A stretch of DNA of 34,830 bases. It comes from JASSUD01 sp031963365. GTDB taxonomy: Bacteria > Pseudomonadota > Gammaproteobacteria > Burkholderiales > Burkholderiaceae. Numbering within the stretch: position 1 is the first letter of the stretch; each line of letters begins with the position of its first letter. Both the position numbers and the translations under genes were made by a program. Shown here piece after piece: positions 15,813-24,884 of this stretch. Where the stretch lies: positions 1 to 34,830 of the forward strand of contig JASSUF010000005.1 of assembly GCA_031963365.1 (NCBI GenBank), in the 5' to 3' direction. The notes beneath the pieces were generated by a model. It was given only the letters and a program-made list of their open reading frames with translations, was not told the DNA's origin and searched no databases.

Positions 15813-17882
15813 TTATACGGTATAGGCGCGGCGGAATTGTCTGAGAAAAAATCGTGCTGGATCAAATGCAGAAGTTATAGAACGCTCTATAGGTAAAGGC
15901 TCTCCTTCAAGTTGAGATGCGATGAGTTCAGCGGCTAATGTTGCCCATATCAATCCGCGTGAGCCATACGCCCAGGCACCTAATAATCCTGGAAATCGTG
16001 GAAAATCAGTAAGATGCGCCCCTGCATTAGATGCTTGGGTGGGATGCCATGCAACTTGTTGGAAAATAGCTCCCAGCAAAGGTAGGCGATCTACGCTGGC
16101 ACAGCGAAAACCAACCTGCTCGTGTAATAAACGGGCGTCGTGTGCAGTGTTTTGCAAAGCCTTACTTTGATCTGTTTCATTACTTTTGGAGTGCATGAAA
16201 TCAGGTAAAAGCTCAGCAAGATGCGCTAGATTGCTGTGATAACTGGATAAATCAGGCTGCGTGTTTGAATTTTCCCGGTCATAGCTAGCTCCAATAAGCA
16301 GTTCTTTGCACAGCCCCTCTGAGTTTGGTAATGGCGTTATGTAACCATCTCCAATAATAGGTAGGTTTAAGTGATGCCATGGAGGGCAAGCTAGGGTGGA
16401 GATCTGGCCACGTATATTTTGCGTGGGAGGCAGGTGCGTATTTAGCCCTTTTAAAAGGCTAGAAGTGCCTTGTGCGCTAGCTAAGATAGCAATAGGGGCA
16501 TGCGCAATAACACATCCAGTTTCATCTAAAGCATGCCATCTGTTTGAATGCCAAATAAGTTGAGCTACCTGTTTTTCAAAATAGGTTTTTAGATTGGGCC
16601 CTGCTTGTGTGAGTTGCTCTAAACATAAAGAGGAAGGGTTTACCCACCCGGCTTCTGGGAAATACCATCCACCTCGAGGGATGGTAGTACCTGCTAGCTC
16701 ACTGGCTTTTTGCGCACTAACCGGTATAGCGAAATTTTCTGGATAGGCAAATTGCTGTGCCAGTGTATGCAAGCGGTTGGCTTCTTCTTCATTTTTTGCA
16801 ATCTTGATTAGGCCGGTTGCCCTCCATATTTCATTGCCACTAGTACTAGCGGCAGAGAGTTTTTTAAAATGCTGTAGAGCAAATAAAAAACCTGCTCGGG
16901 TTGTTCGAGCAAAGAGGCTGTTATCTTGCGTGATGGCCGGATGAAATAGTCCTAACGAAATACTGGAGGTTTGTTGTGCTGCATGCTTACATTGATCGAG
17001 TAACGATATTTCCCAGCCACGTTGTGAAAGCGTATGGGTAATCGCGCATCCAGCTATTCCTGCACCAATTACTAAAGCGTGTCGTTCGCTGTGCGCATAG
17101 GATGGAAGTTTTATAGAGGAATGGCGTGGTTTCTGCCAACGTGGAACAAACTGTCCAACCAGCATAGTGCGCTTGGTATTAAAGCCAGGTACCTGATGCA
17201 CTTCGAAGCCTGCTTGTGTTAGCGTTTTACGTACTTTACTAGCCACGGTATACGTTGCCAAAGTAGCTCCTTTCACTGCTAACCGTGCAATTGCCCGTCC
17301 CACCTCGGGCTCCCACATATCGGGGTTTTTGTCTGGAGAAAATCCATCTAGATAAAAAGCATCGGCTTGTAACTGCAATTGAGGCAAAATGGCGCGTACA
17401 TCCCCTAGGCACAAGGTTAGAACGACTTGCCCTTTATCGAACTCCAAACGATGTAGTCCTGGTGTGAGTACTGGCCATTGGCTACATAAATCTTCAATAA
17501 GGGGTCGTAAACTCGATGGCGAGATGCTTAAAAGCAGTTCATATAGATCAGATTGTGTAAATGGATGTTTCTCAATTGACACAAAATGTAGGCGTGTGTT
17601 GCTATGAGAGGCTTGTTTCCAAGCCATCCAAGTGGCTAAAAAATTTACCCCTAAACCAAATCCTGTTTCTACAATGACGAAACTTCTACTTGAATGGTGC
17701 ATCCAACGCCTGGTTAGATCATTGCCTTGAATAAACACATGCTGCGCCTGCTCAAAAGCCCCTTGTGCACTGTGATAGATATCATTAAAGAGAGGGGAAT
17801 AAGGGGTGCCATTTATATGAAAAGCACGTTTTGCTGGAATTACCTGAGCATTACAGGCATTATTTTGTGTAGAAACGGTCAT
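15813..17882 (-). CDS. mnmC: bifunctional tRNA mnm5s2U biosynthesis protein MnmC
   Basis: This 689-residue fusion enzyme completes the 5-methylaminomethyl group on U34 of certain tRNAs. The N-terminal methyltransferase domain shows ETGFGLGVNFLATW and the family motif DAFYLDGFSPDKNPDMW. The C-terminal oxidoreductase starts at about residue 267 with the FAD-binding motif VIGAGIAGCAITHTLSQRGW and ends with PGLLGAWAYGSRGL. The ATG at 17882 fits the family start; the frame is open to a GTG at 17927. It reads away from the HU gene, with the DnaA-box cluster just beyond its 3' end. Confidence 0.95.
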   Translation of the reverse strand: MTVSTQNNACNAQVIPAKRAFHINGTPYSPLFNDIYHSAQGAFEQAQHVFIQGNDLTRRWMHHSSRSFVIVETGFGLGVNFLATWMAWKQASHSNTRLHFVSIEKHPFTQSDLYELLLSISPSSLRPLIEDLCSQWPVLTPGLHRLEFDKGQVVLTLCLGDVRAILPQLQLQADAFYLDGFSPDKNPDMWEPEVGRAIARLAVKGATLATYTVASKVRKTLTQAGFEVHQVPGFNTKRTMLVGQFVPRWQKPRHSSIKLPSYAHSERHALVIGAGIAGCAITHTLSQRGWEISLLDQCKHAAQQTSSISLGLFHPAITQDNSLFARTTRAGFLFALQHFKKLSAASTSGNEIWRATGLIKIAKNEEEANRLHTLAQQFAYPENFAIPVSAQKASELAGTTIPRGGWYFPEAGWVNPSSLCLEQLTQAGPNLKTYFEKQVAQLIWHSNRWHALDETGCVIAHAPIAILASAQGTSSLLKGLNTHLPPTQNIRGQISTLACPPWHHLNLPIIGDGYITPLPNSEGLCKELLIGASYDRENSNTQPDLSSYHSNLAHLAELLPDFMHSKSNETDQSKALQNTAHDARLLHEQVGFRCASVDRLPLLGAIFQQVAWHPTQASNAGAHLTDFPRFPGLLGAWAYGSRGLIWATLAAELIASQLEGEPLPIERSITSAFDPARFFLRQFRRAYTV

Positions 17883-18285
17883 TTTCAGTAGATTTTGTGT
17901 GTGTATGCGTAAGGTTTGGTGAGGCACAACATGGCTGTATGCACACTTATGCGGGCTGTATGGATAGAATTTGGTAGGTAGTAGGTGCTTTTTTGCAACA
18001 GTAAAGCACTTTTTTTATTACAAAGTGTGTCGGTAAGCAGTTTTAATGAAAAAGGCTCTAGCCAAACGCGCTAGTTCGCTTAGAATGCGCAGACCCTGGA
18101 ATTAAAAGGTTCTTCTGGACTCTGGTCGTTCCCTATAAAAATGCAATATTCCAGGAAGTGGATTTCAAAAATTCTAGGGGCTTTCGTTTGGTAGATATCC
18201 AAAGCGCTCTTTTAGACGAAGCCTTTTTAGCTATCTAACGGCGCCTCTTAACTATTGTTTTAATTTAACCGGGAAAGGACTGTTC
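17883..18285. promoter_or_regulatory. divergent intergenic region upstream of mnmC and hup
   Basis: About 400 bases with no gene. It must hold the promoters of mnmC (minus) and hup (plus). An 8-bp inverted repeat, CCTGGAAT and ATTCCAGG, spans roughly 18094-18155 and could fold in a leader RNA. I could not pick convincing -35 and -10 boxes by eye. Confidence 0.35.
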
Positions 18286-18564
18286 ATGAATAAGCAAGAA
18301 TTGATCGATTTAGTCTCTGAAGAAGTAGAAACTAGCAAAGCAAATGTAAATAAAGTTTTGGATGCATTGTTGCATACCATCAAAAATGCCGTAGCTGCAG
18401 GCGATTCGATCCAATTGATCGGGTTTGGCAGTTTCGGTGCAGGTGAGCGTGCAGCACGCACGGGTCGCAATCCAAAAACTGGTGAGCCGATCAATATTGC
18501 AGCAGCACGCACAGTCAAGTTCACAGCAGGTAAAGCATTTAAAGATGCTGTGAATGCAAAGTAA
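18286..18564 (+). CDS. hup: DNA-binding protein HU
   Basis: This 92-residue nucleoid protein begins MNKQELIDLVSEE and has the HU/IHF signature GFGSFGAGERAARTGRNPKTG, with the prolyl DNA-intercalating arm at RNPKTGEPI. It bends DNA and takes part in replication initiation. GGAAAGGA precedes the ATG. A strong terminator follows immediately, so it is expressed as a single gene. The lack of basic HU-IHF tail extensions makes it a standard HU-beta type. Confidence 0.96.
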   Translation: MNKQELIDLVSEEVETSKANVNKVLDALLHTIKNAVAAGDSIQLIGFGSFGAGERAARTGRNPKTGEPINIAAARTVKFTAGKAFKDAVNAK

Positions 18565-18585
18565 TGAAGTATTGAATGGGTTGCC

Positions 18586-18618
18586 CGCCTGAAGCTCTGC
18601 TTCGGGCGTGTTTTTTTT
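18586..18618 (+). terminator. rho-independent terminator of hup
   Basis: CGCCTGAAGC (18586-18595) pairs with GCTTCGGGCG (18599-18608) around a three-base loop, with one G-T pair, and is followed by eight Ts. It lies 22 bases after the hup stop. Confidence 0.92.
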
Positions 18619-18642
18619 CTCTCAGTTTTTATTCTTTTTCCT

Positions 18643-19128
18643 ATGGTACTGAAGGGCTGTATCCCTTTTTTCTTGAGCATTCTGAGCGCCTATACGCTGA
18701 GTATGTCGCCTGCTGCACACGCAGACTGCTTTGATAGCGCTGCACAATACCAGCACGTGAATCCAATGGTTTTGAGAGCCATTGCTTGGCAGGAATCAAA
18801 TTACCAACCTGGAGCATTGCGCAAAAACGATAATGGTTCGATGGATTACGGCTTGATGCAAATCAACTCTATTCATCTCCCCAGACTCTCAAAATACGGG
18901 GTTTCAAGCGCTACACTGATGCAGCCATGCGCTAGCATTTATATTGCTGCTTGGCATTTGCGTCAGAAAATGAATAAACATGGCAATACCTGGAAGGCAG
19001 TGGGTGCCTACCACTCAGAGACTCCAGCACTACGTGATGCCTATGCACGGCGGGTTGCGATGATTTTGGAGCGCTGGAAGAATCCACCACGACAAAAAAC
19101 AAAAAAAGCCTCACGTAAACGTGATTAA
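18643..19128 (+). CDS. secreted lytic transglycosylase (IagB/IpgF-like)
   Basis: This 161-residue protein has a signal peptide (hydrophobic core FFLSILSAYTLSM, probable cleavage after AHA) followed by a goose-lysozyme-type SLT domain. The catalytic glutamate is in AIAWQESNYQPGA; MDYGLMQIN and AVGAYHSE complete the fold. The tail is basic (RQKTKKASRKRD). Enzymes of this size cut peptidoglycan locally and are often associated with type III secretion or pilus assembly. No secretion genes are in the window, so the role is inferred. The start is 24 bases after the hup terminator, so it needs its own promoter or readthrough. Confidence 0.88.
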   Translation: MVLKGCIPFFLSILSAYTLSMSPAAHADCFDSAAQYQHVNPMVLRAIAWQESNYQPGALRKNDNGSMDYGLMQINSIHLPRLSKYGVSSATLMQPCASIYIAAWHLRQKMNKHGNTWKAVGAYHSETPALRDAYARRVAMILERWKNPPRQKTKKASRKRD

Positions 19129-19150
19129 TTTTGGGCAGTTCTGCCCTGCC

Positions 19151-20170
19151 CTATTGGCTTAGTGCATTTGAAAGCCATTTCGCAGTGATATCTACTATTG
19201 AAATCATCCGTTGGTATGCCATACGTGTAGGGCCTATTACGCCTAAAGTACCAACAATCCGGTTATCTATTTGATAGGGCGCCGTGACGATGCTCATTTC
19301 TTCAATGGGCACGAGTGTGGATTCACCCCCAATAAAAATCTGTACCCCAGGCGATTGGCTAGAGACATCTAGTAATTGCAATAAGCTCGTTTTTTGCTCA
19401 AAAACACCAAATAATTTACGCAAACGATCCATATTAGAAGACAAATCAGCAATTTCCAGTAATTTGTGCTCTCCAGAAATAAGAACCATTTCGCTAGGGT
19501 CAGACTCCATGGTGCTAGCCGTTACAGCAGCTTGCATGAGTGTAGTCATATCACTGCGCAGCGCATCCAATTCTTGTCGCAAGCGATCTCGTGCTTGATC
19601 AAACCCAAGACCTGCATAATGCGTATTGATGTAATTGGATGCCTCTACAAGCTGTGTCGCGGAATATTCCTTTTGCGTAGTCATAATCCGGTTTTGCACA
19701 TCTCCTTCCGGTGTCACAATAATAAGCAACAAGCGTTTTGCAGATAAACGCATAAATTCGATCTGTTTAAACCCGTGACTGCGCCGTGGAGTCATCACTA
19801 CGCCTGCAAATTTGGAGAGATTAGAGAGCACACTTGCAGCAGTAGCCGCAATCTTAGACGGATCACTAGGCTGTAATGTTTTTTCAAGTTGCTGACGGAG
19901 TTGCTGATGCTCAAGGCTAGAGGATTGTGCGGTAAGCATCGTATCGACAAACAATCGATACGCGCGCGACGTGGGAATACGTCCTGCTGAAGTATGCGGG
20001 CTTGCAACTAGGCCTAGCGCTTCCAAATCAGCCATTACATGACGCACGGTAGCGGAGCTCACCTCTAGCCCAGACGCTTGAGAAATTGCTCGGGAACTAA
20101 CGGGCTGACCTTGCGCGATATAGTGTTCTATTAATGTTTTTAAAAGTGTTTTAGCACGGGCGTCGAGCAT
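19151..20170 (-). CDS. hrcA: heat-inducible transcription repressor HrcA
   Basis: This 339-residue repressor has an N-terminal winged helix (LLKTLIEHYIAQGQPVSSRA, SSATVRHVMADLEALGLV) and the family motif SPHTSAGRIPTSRAYRLFVD. The C-terminus has GVIGPTRMAYQRMISIVD. HrcA binds CIRCE (TTAGCACTC, nine bases, GAGTGCTAA) and needs GroEL for activity. I found no CIRCE in front of hrcA, grpE, dnaK or dnaJ here, fitting a role limited to groE elsewhere. The ATG at 20170 (MLDARAKTLL) matches the family start; an open extension to 20200 is less likely. It is divergent from nadK. Confidence 0.95.
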   Translation of the reverse strand: MLDARAKTLLKTLIEHYIAQGQPVSSRAISQASGLEVSSATVRHVMADLEALGLVASPHTSAGRIPTSRAYRLFVDTMLTAQSSSLEHQQLRQQLEKTLQPSDPSKIAATAASVLSNLSKFAGVVMTPRRSHGFKQIEFMRLSAKRLLLIIVTPEGDVQNRIMTTQKEYSATQLVEASNYINTHYAGLGFDQARDRLRQELDALRSDMTTLMQAAVTASTMESDPSEMVLISGEHKLLEIADLSSNMDRLRKLFGVFEQKTSLLQLLDVSSQSPGVQIFIGGESTLVPIEEMSIVTAPYQIDNRIVGTLGVIGPTRMAYQRMISIVDITAKWLSNALSQ

Positions 20171-20351
20171 AGTTTGCGACAGAAAAAAGTGAGTGTACAC
20201 AGCGACTTCAAGTCAGGCTGAGCTATACCAGGTACTATTATTCCATTCCTATTTATGAATAGATATGCATTCATTGCGCCTTACATATTGCCGAGGGCAA
20301 TTGAGAACACACCCTACTTCATCGCATTTAATTAGATAGCCCATCCTTTTT

Positions 20352-21263
20352 ATGACTACACCCTTTGTATTTAAAACGGTTGCCTTGATTGGGCGAAAGG
20401 GCGAGCCCGCTTTGGCAGATATATTAGCCAAACTTGCAGCACGCATTGCACAAGATGGATTTCAGGTAGTGTTAGAGCGTGACACAGCACAAGACCTGGG
20501 CATGATAGTGTCAAAAGCGCCTTATAAGATACTAACCCTCAGTGAAATTGGAAAAGAGGCCGATGTAGCTATCGTGCTGGGAGGGGATGGCACTATGCTT
20601 GCCGTGGGTCGAGAGCTTGCGCGTTACGATGTGCCTTTGATCGGAGTGCACGCAGGCAAACTGGGCTTTATGACCGATATTCCTTTATCTGAGATGCGGG
20701 AAGTTATCCCAAAAATGCTAGCTGGAGCCTATGAGTGGGAGACACGGCGTTTATTAGAAGCACAGATTATCCGAGCTGGGCGTTCTATTTACAGTGCACT
20801 AGCACTGAATGATGTAGTGGTGAGCCGCAGTAGTATTTCTGGCATGATCGAGCTGAGTGTCGAAGTGAATGGCTGTTTTATGTATAACCAACGCTCAGAT
20901 GGTTTGATCGTAGCTACCCCGACGGGCTCCACGGCTTATGCACTCTCAGTTCAAGGGCCTATTTTGCATCCTGGGCTATCAGGTATGGTGCTAGTACCTA
21001 TTGCTCCGCATGCCTTGTCCAATCGCCCCATTGTATTGCCTGATGATGTGGAAATTGCGATTCAAATTGCAAGTGGTGAAGGGGTGAATGTTAATTTCGA
21101 CATGCAGTCTTTTACTGCCTTGCAAGTAGCAGATACCATCAAAGTAGGCCGCTCTGCTTACACGCTCCCTTTTCTGCATCCAGTTGGCCATAGTTATTAT
21201 GCGACTTTGCGCAAAAAATTATGCTGGCATGACGATACGTTATTACGTTCTCCTCGCCTATAA
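20352..21263 (+). CDS. nadK: NAD kinase
   Basis: This 303-residue kinase phosphorylates NAD to NADP. The motifs GGDGTMLAVGRE, HAGKLGFMTDI, NDVVVSR and ATPTGSTAYALSVQGPI are all intact. It starts a nadK-recN pair read divergently from hrcA, the arrangement seen in Burkholderia. Divergent starts are 181 bases apart and share that interval for both promoters. Confidence 0.96.
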   Translation: MTTPFVFKTVALIGRKGEPALADILAKLAARIAQDGFQVVLERDTAQDLGMIVSKAPYKILTLSEIGKEADVAIVLGGDGTMLAVGRELARYDVPLIGVHAGKLGFMTDIPLSEMREVIPKMLAGAYEWETRRLLEAQIIRAGRSIYSALALNDVVVSRSSISGMIELSVEVNGCFMYNQRSDGLIVATPTGSTAYALSVQGPILHPGLSGMVLVPIAPHALSNRPIVLPDDVEIAIQIASGEGVNVNFDMQSFTALQVADTIKVGRSAYTLPFLHPVGHSYYATLRKKLCWHDDTLLRSPRL

Positions 21264-21313
21264 AATGAGTTTTAAAAGTAGCCTACATGTACCTCATTCT
21301 TTGAAGACCTTTT

Positions 21314-23032
21314 ATGCTTAGCCATTTATCGATCCAAAATTTTGTGATTGTTACTGCGCTCGAGATAGATTTTGAAGCAGGCTTTACCGTTTTTTCAGGA
21401 GAAACGGGCGCTGGAAAATCTATTTTGCTCGACGCACTTTCTCTATTGCTGGGCATGCGTGCTGATGCGGCTATGGTTCGCGAAGGTCAATCCCGGGCTG
21501 ATATTTCTGCGCAGTGGGAAGTATCGGTAAGCGTGCAGAACTGGTTAGTAGAGCATGATTTGGCGGCTAAAGAAGAAATGGAGTCTTCTACTGAGATGCA
21601 CTCGGTTTTACTACGCCGTGTCATTGATGCAAATGGACGTTCACGCGCTTTTATCAACGCTATACCCGTAACTTTGCAACAGTTGCGCGAGTTGGGCGAA
21701 CAATTAGTAAATTTGCATGCCCAACAAGCACACCAGCAAGTTTTGCGCGCACCTATGCAGCGCACTATTTTTGATATGCAAGCGGGGCATGAGCCTCTGA
21801 CTAAAGAAGTGGCTCATGCCTGGCAAAGCTGGCGCGAAGCTATTGACGCGACATTATCTGCACAAAAACAGGCACAAAAGGCCGAAGAAGCAAGAGATGC
21901 TTTAGCGTGGCGTTTAGCTGAACTTGATACTTTATCTCCTCATAGTGAGGAGTGGGAATCTCTGAGTGCCGAACATCGAGTGCTCAGTCATGGAGTGAAA
22001 CTGGCGCAGGGAGCGCATGAGGCATTGACTGCTTTATCGGACGATGAAGCAGTCATCGCGCGTGTCGGTGGTCTGATAAGTTCACTGCAATATCTAGCCG
22101 AGTTAGATCCACGCTTAAACGATATAGTAGCGGCTCTCGAACCTGCAGAAATTGGCCTGCAAGAAGCTGCACACTCTCTCAGACACTATGCACAAACGAT
22201 TGATTTAGACCCCGAACGACTCTCTGAGCTGGAAGCGCGTTTAGAGGCCTTTTTTACAGTAGCCCGTAAATTGCGTATTGCTCCTGAAGAGGTCTTTGCT
22301 GAGCACGTGGCTGTGCAAGAAAAACTAGCTGCGCTAGAAGCAGCGGCAGACAAAAGTGCACTGCTAGCAGCGCAATTGCAAGCAAAGCAACATTACCAAA
22401 CCTGCGCTGCACGCCTTTCAAAAGCACGTGCAGCCGCAGCTCCGGCTTTTAGTAAAGCCGTAACCGACCATATGCAAAGCCTTTCCATGGCAGGAGGGCG
22501 TTTTGAAGTTGCATTAATAGAAACCGATTTACCCGATGTGCCAAATAGCCAAGACCAGATGCTAGGTAGTGCATATGGAGACGAGCGCATTGAATTTCGG
22601 CTCACCAGCCACGAAGACGGCACATTGCGCCCTCTTGCACAAGTAGCATCAGGAGGAGAACTAGCGCGCATTGCATTGGCACTAGCCGTTGTATCAAGCA
22701 AAACCAATGCAATACCTACGTTGATTTTTGATGAAGTAGACAGCGGGGTAGGAGGTGCAGCCGCAGAAGCGGTCGGTAGACTCCTGCGCGAACTAGCAGC
22801 AGAACATCAAGTTTTATGTGTGACCCATTTGCCACAAGTAGCGGCACATGCACAACATCATTTCTGTGTAAGCAAAGCGACAGACCCCCATGGCCGCACC
22901 GTAAGCCACATAGCTCCGCTTGACTTCGACGCACGCGTTGAAGAAATGGCACGCATGCTGGGCGGTGCAAACCTCACCACGAAAACACGAGAGCATGCAA
23001 AAGAGATGCTAGTAGCGGCAGAAAAAAAATAG
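21314..23032 (+). CDS. recN: DNA repair protein RecN
   Basis: This 572-residue SMC-like ATPase works in double-strand-break repair. Walker A is GETGAGKSILLDALS (about residues 29-43), the ABC signature is ASGGELARIALAL (about 443), and Walker B is LIFDEVDSGVGG (about 468). Between them is a long coiled-coil region rich in Glu, Ala and Lys. Length is normal. It follows nadK by 50 bases, probably in one operon, and converges on parA through the inverted-repeat element at 23060-23221. Confidence 0.96.
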   Translation: MLSHLSIQNFVIVTALEIDFEAGFTVFSGETGAGKSILLDALSLLLGMRADAAMVREGQSRADISAQWEVSVSVQNWLVEHDLAAKEEMESSTEMHSVLLRRVIDANGRSRAFINAIPVTLQQLRELGEQLVNLHAQQAHQQVLRAPMQRTIFDMQAGHEPLTKEVAHAWQSWREAIDATLSAQKQAQKAEEARDALAWRLAELDTLSPHSEEWESLSAEHRVLSHGVKLAQGAHEALTALSDDEAVIARVGGLISSLQYLAELDPRLNDIVAALEPAEIGLQEAAHSLRHYAQTIDLDPERLSELEARLEAFFTVARKLRIAPEEVFAEHVAVQEKLAALEAAADKSALLAAQLQAKQHYQTCAARLSKARAAAAPAFSKAVTDHMQSLSMAGGRFEVALIETDLPDVPNSQDQMLGSAYGDERIEFRLTSHEDGTLRPLAQVASGGELARIALALAVVSSKTNAIPTLIFDEVDSGVGGAAAEAVGRLLRELAAEHQVLCVTHLPQVAAHAQHHFCVSKATDPHGRTVSHIAPLDFDARVEEMARMLGGANLTTKTREHAKEMLVAAEKK

Positions 23033-23059
23033 AAAATTTAGGCTAAAGCTTATATTGCT

Positions 23060-23221
23060 CACCACGGTCTCCTTGAAAACCAGCTTATAAATTAGAGATA
23101 TGACCCTACCCACAAATGTTAGATATCGGATCTGACTTTTTGGGGCAGGGGCAATTTATACGCTGGTTTTCAAGAAGACCGTGGTGTGCATGTTGGGGTT
23201 CGTACCTCACCACCAACCTAC
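23060..23221. repeat. inverted-repeat element ending in the 41-bp dispersed repeat
   Basis: Positions 23060-23093 and 23153-23186 are inverted copies over 34 bases with about two mismatches. The right arm runs straight into a copy of the 41-bp dispersed repeat (23181-23221); the left arm lacks that outer part, as if truncated. The repeat overlaps the end of parA and supplies its TAG stop. It lies between converging recN and parA and may terminate both. Confidence 0.7.
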
Positions 23222-23988
23222 AGCTTATTTGTGCGTTCGATTACTTCTGCGCCGAATGCTATGTAGGCTTGGGCGCCGCGGGAGTTGCGGTCGAATACTA
23301 TGCCTGGTAGGCCGTAGCTGGGGGCTTCGGCTAGGCGTACATTGCGGGGGATTACGGTGTTGAACACTTTTTCACCAAAGTGTTTTTTTAATTGTTCGGA
23401 TACTTGTTGCTGCAAGGTGATGCGGGGATCAAACATCACGCGTAGTAGACCAATTGTTTTTAGCGAGCGGTTGAGGTGGGAATGGATGTGTTTGATGGTG
23501 TTTACAAGGTCAGATAATCCCTCCAATGCAAAATACTCGCACTGCATAGGGATAATGACGCCTTGTGCTGCGCATAGCGCATTGAGGGTTAGTAAAGATA
23601 GAGCAGGCGGGCAATCGATCAGAATGAAATCGTAGTCGTCGCTTACTTTGGCCAGGGCTTTTTTTAATTGTTTTTCGCGTTGCTCTATCTGAACCAATTC
23701 TATATCGGCACCTGCAAGTTCTCGATTTGCCGGCAGCACGTCATAACCTGCTGCGCAGGAGACGCGGGTTTGTGCAATGTCTGCCTCGCCCATCAACACT
23801 TCATAAATGGTTGGGCTGGAGTTTGCTTTATCCACTCCACTTCCCATCGTTGCGTTGCCTTGCGGATCCAGATCTATTAATAGAACACGCAGGTCTTTTG
23901 CTGCAAGTGCAGCAGCAAGATTGGTTGTGGTCGTGGTTTTACCGACGCCTCCTTTTTGATTCGTAATGCAAAAAGTTTTTGCCGTCAT
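23218..23988 (-). CDS. parA: chromosome partitioning ATPase ParA (Soj)
   Basis: This 256-residue ATPase has the deviant Walker A QKGGVGKTTTTTNLA (residues 10-24), LLIDLDPQGNAT, and DFILIDCPPALSLLTLNAL. It positions the chromosome origin together with ParB bound at parS. The usual neighbour parB is missing: the gene ends directly in the dispersed repeat, beyond which is recN. rsmG lies upstream, 126 bases away. The C-terminus (GAQAYIAFGAEVIERTNKL) looks complete, although its stop codon lies in the repeat. Confidence 0.94.
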   Translation of the reverse strand: MTAKTFCITNQKGGVGKTTTTTNLAAALAAKDLRVLLIDLDPQGNATMGSGVDKANSSPTIYEVLMGEADIAQTRVSCAAGYDVLPANRELAGADIELVQIEQREKQLKKALAKVSDDYDFILIDCPPALSLLTLNALCAAQGVIIPMQCEYFALEGLSDLVNTIKHIHSHLNRSLKTIGLLRVMFDPRITLQQQVSEQLKKHFGEKVFNTVIPRNVRLAEAPSYGLPGIVFDRNSRGAQAYIAFGAEVIERTNKL

Positions 23989-24114
23989 AAATTAGATGCC
24001 TGTTTGATCAGTCGATAGATGGGCAATGTATGGCAGAAGCGGGCAATTTGCTTTACCAAGGGGTGGTGTGTATTGGTATGAAGTGCGTAATATAACTTGC
24101 TTATCGGATAGATC

Positions 24115-24798
24115 CTAAAGAGATTCTGGATTTTTATTAGTGGGAAGTATAGTCATTTGGATAAGGTGGCGTTGTGCTTCAAGGTAAGGAACCTCGAGCG
24201 GGATAATTTGCTGGATATGTACCTGATTTTGTAGCGATGCTATTTCTGCCTCTGGAAGTGTGCCTTTCATTGCCCACATCGATCCACCAGGCGCTAACAG
24301 GTGATGTGCCACTGCAACGAAATCAGACAAACTGGCAAAAGCGCGCGACACAATGCAATCAAAAGGCTGGTGTATGGCTGCACCAACTTGGAGCGTTTCA
24401 ATTCGGCCTGCAGCGATTGATACATTAGATAAGCTTAATAGCGATTTGGCGTGTGTCAGAAAAGCGACTTTTTTCTGCACCACATCATTGAGGGTTATTT
24501 GGTACTCGGGCAGAACAACCGCTAGTGGAATACCCGGTAAGCCCCCTCCTGTACCTGTATCTAAGAGCTTTGCGTGTGGCCCATGCGCGGCAAGTAACCA
24601 AGGAGCTAGGGCGAGCGAATCTAAAAGATGTTGGACCAGCATAGCGTGCGGGTCTCGAATGGCTGTCAAATTATAGGTATATGACCATTTTTCTAGCAGG
24701 CGAAGAAAGTCTAGTAAGCAGGTAGATTGTTGCTCATGTAGCGATATGCCAAGCGCTTGCGCACCCTCTTTAAGAAGGTTGGCTAAAGATGTATTCAT
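24115..24798 (-). CDS. rsmG: 16S rRNA (guanine(527)-N(7))-methyltransferase RsmG
   Basis: This 227-residue methyltransferase modifies G527 of 16S rRNA using S-adenosylmethionine. LEKWSYTYNLTAIRDP, HLLDSLALAPWL and the SAM-binding LLDTGTGGGLPGIPLAV are characteristic. The gene normally follows mnmG (gidA) near the replication origin and precedes parA and parB. Here it keeps only parA; upstream is a perfect palindrome and then an unrelated LuxR-type gene. Confidence 0.95.
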   Translation of the reverse strand: MNTSLANLLKEGAQALGISLHEQQSTCLLDFLRLLEKWSYTYNLTAIRDPHAMLVQHLLDSLALAPWLLAAHGPHAKLLDTGTGGGLPGIPLAVVLPEYQITLNDVVQKKVAFLTHAKSLLSLSNVSIAAGRIETLQVGAAIHQPFDCIVSRAFASLSDFVAVAHHLLAPGGSMWAMKGTLPEAEIASLQNQVHIQQIIPLEVPYLEAQRHLIQMTILPTNKNPESL

Positions 24799-24832
24799 TG
24801 TTGTGTCTGGGATGCCGGGCGTTGGTTTGTAG

Positions 24833-24870
24833 TGGGTTGGTGGTGAGGAACGTTCCTCACCACCAACCCA
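24833..24870. repeat. perfect 38-bp palindrome built from two repeat ends
   Basis: Two 19-base halves are exact reverse complements, joined at AACGTT. Each half is the tip of the dispersed repeat (GGTTGGTGGTGAGG) found at 7205-7424 and 23181-23221. With no loop it would form a cruciform, or a very stable RNA hairpin between the LuxR-type gene and rsmG. It looks like two repeat ends fused head to head. Confidence 0.85.
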
Positions 24871-24884
24871 AAAAAGCCTGTACT

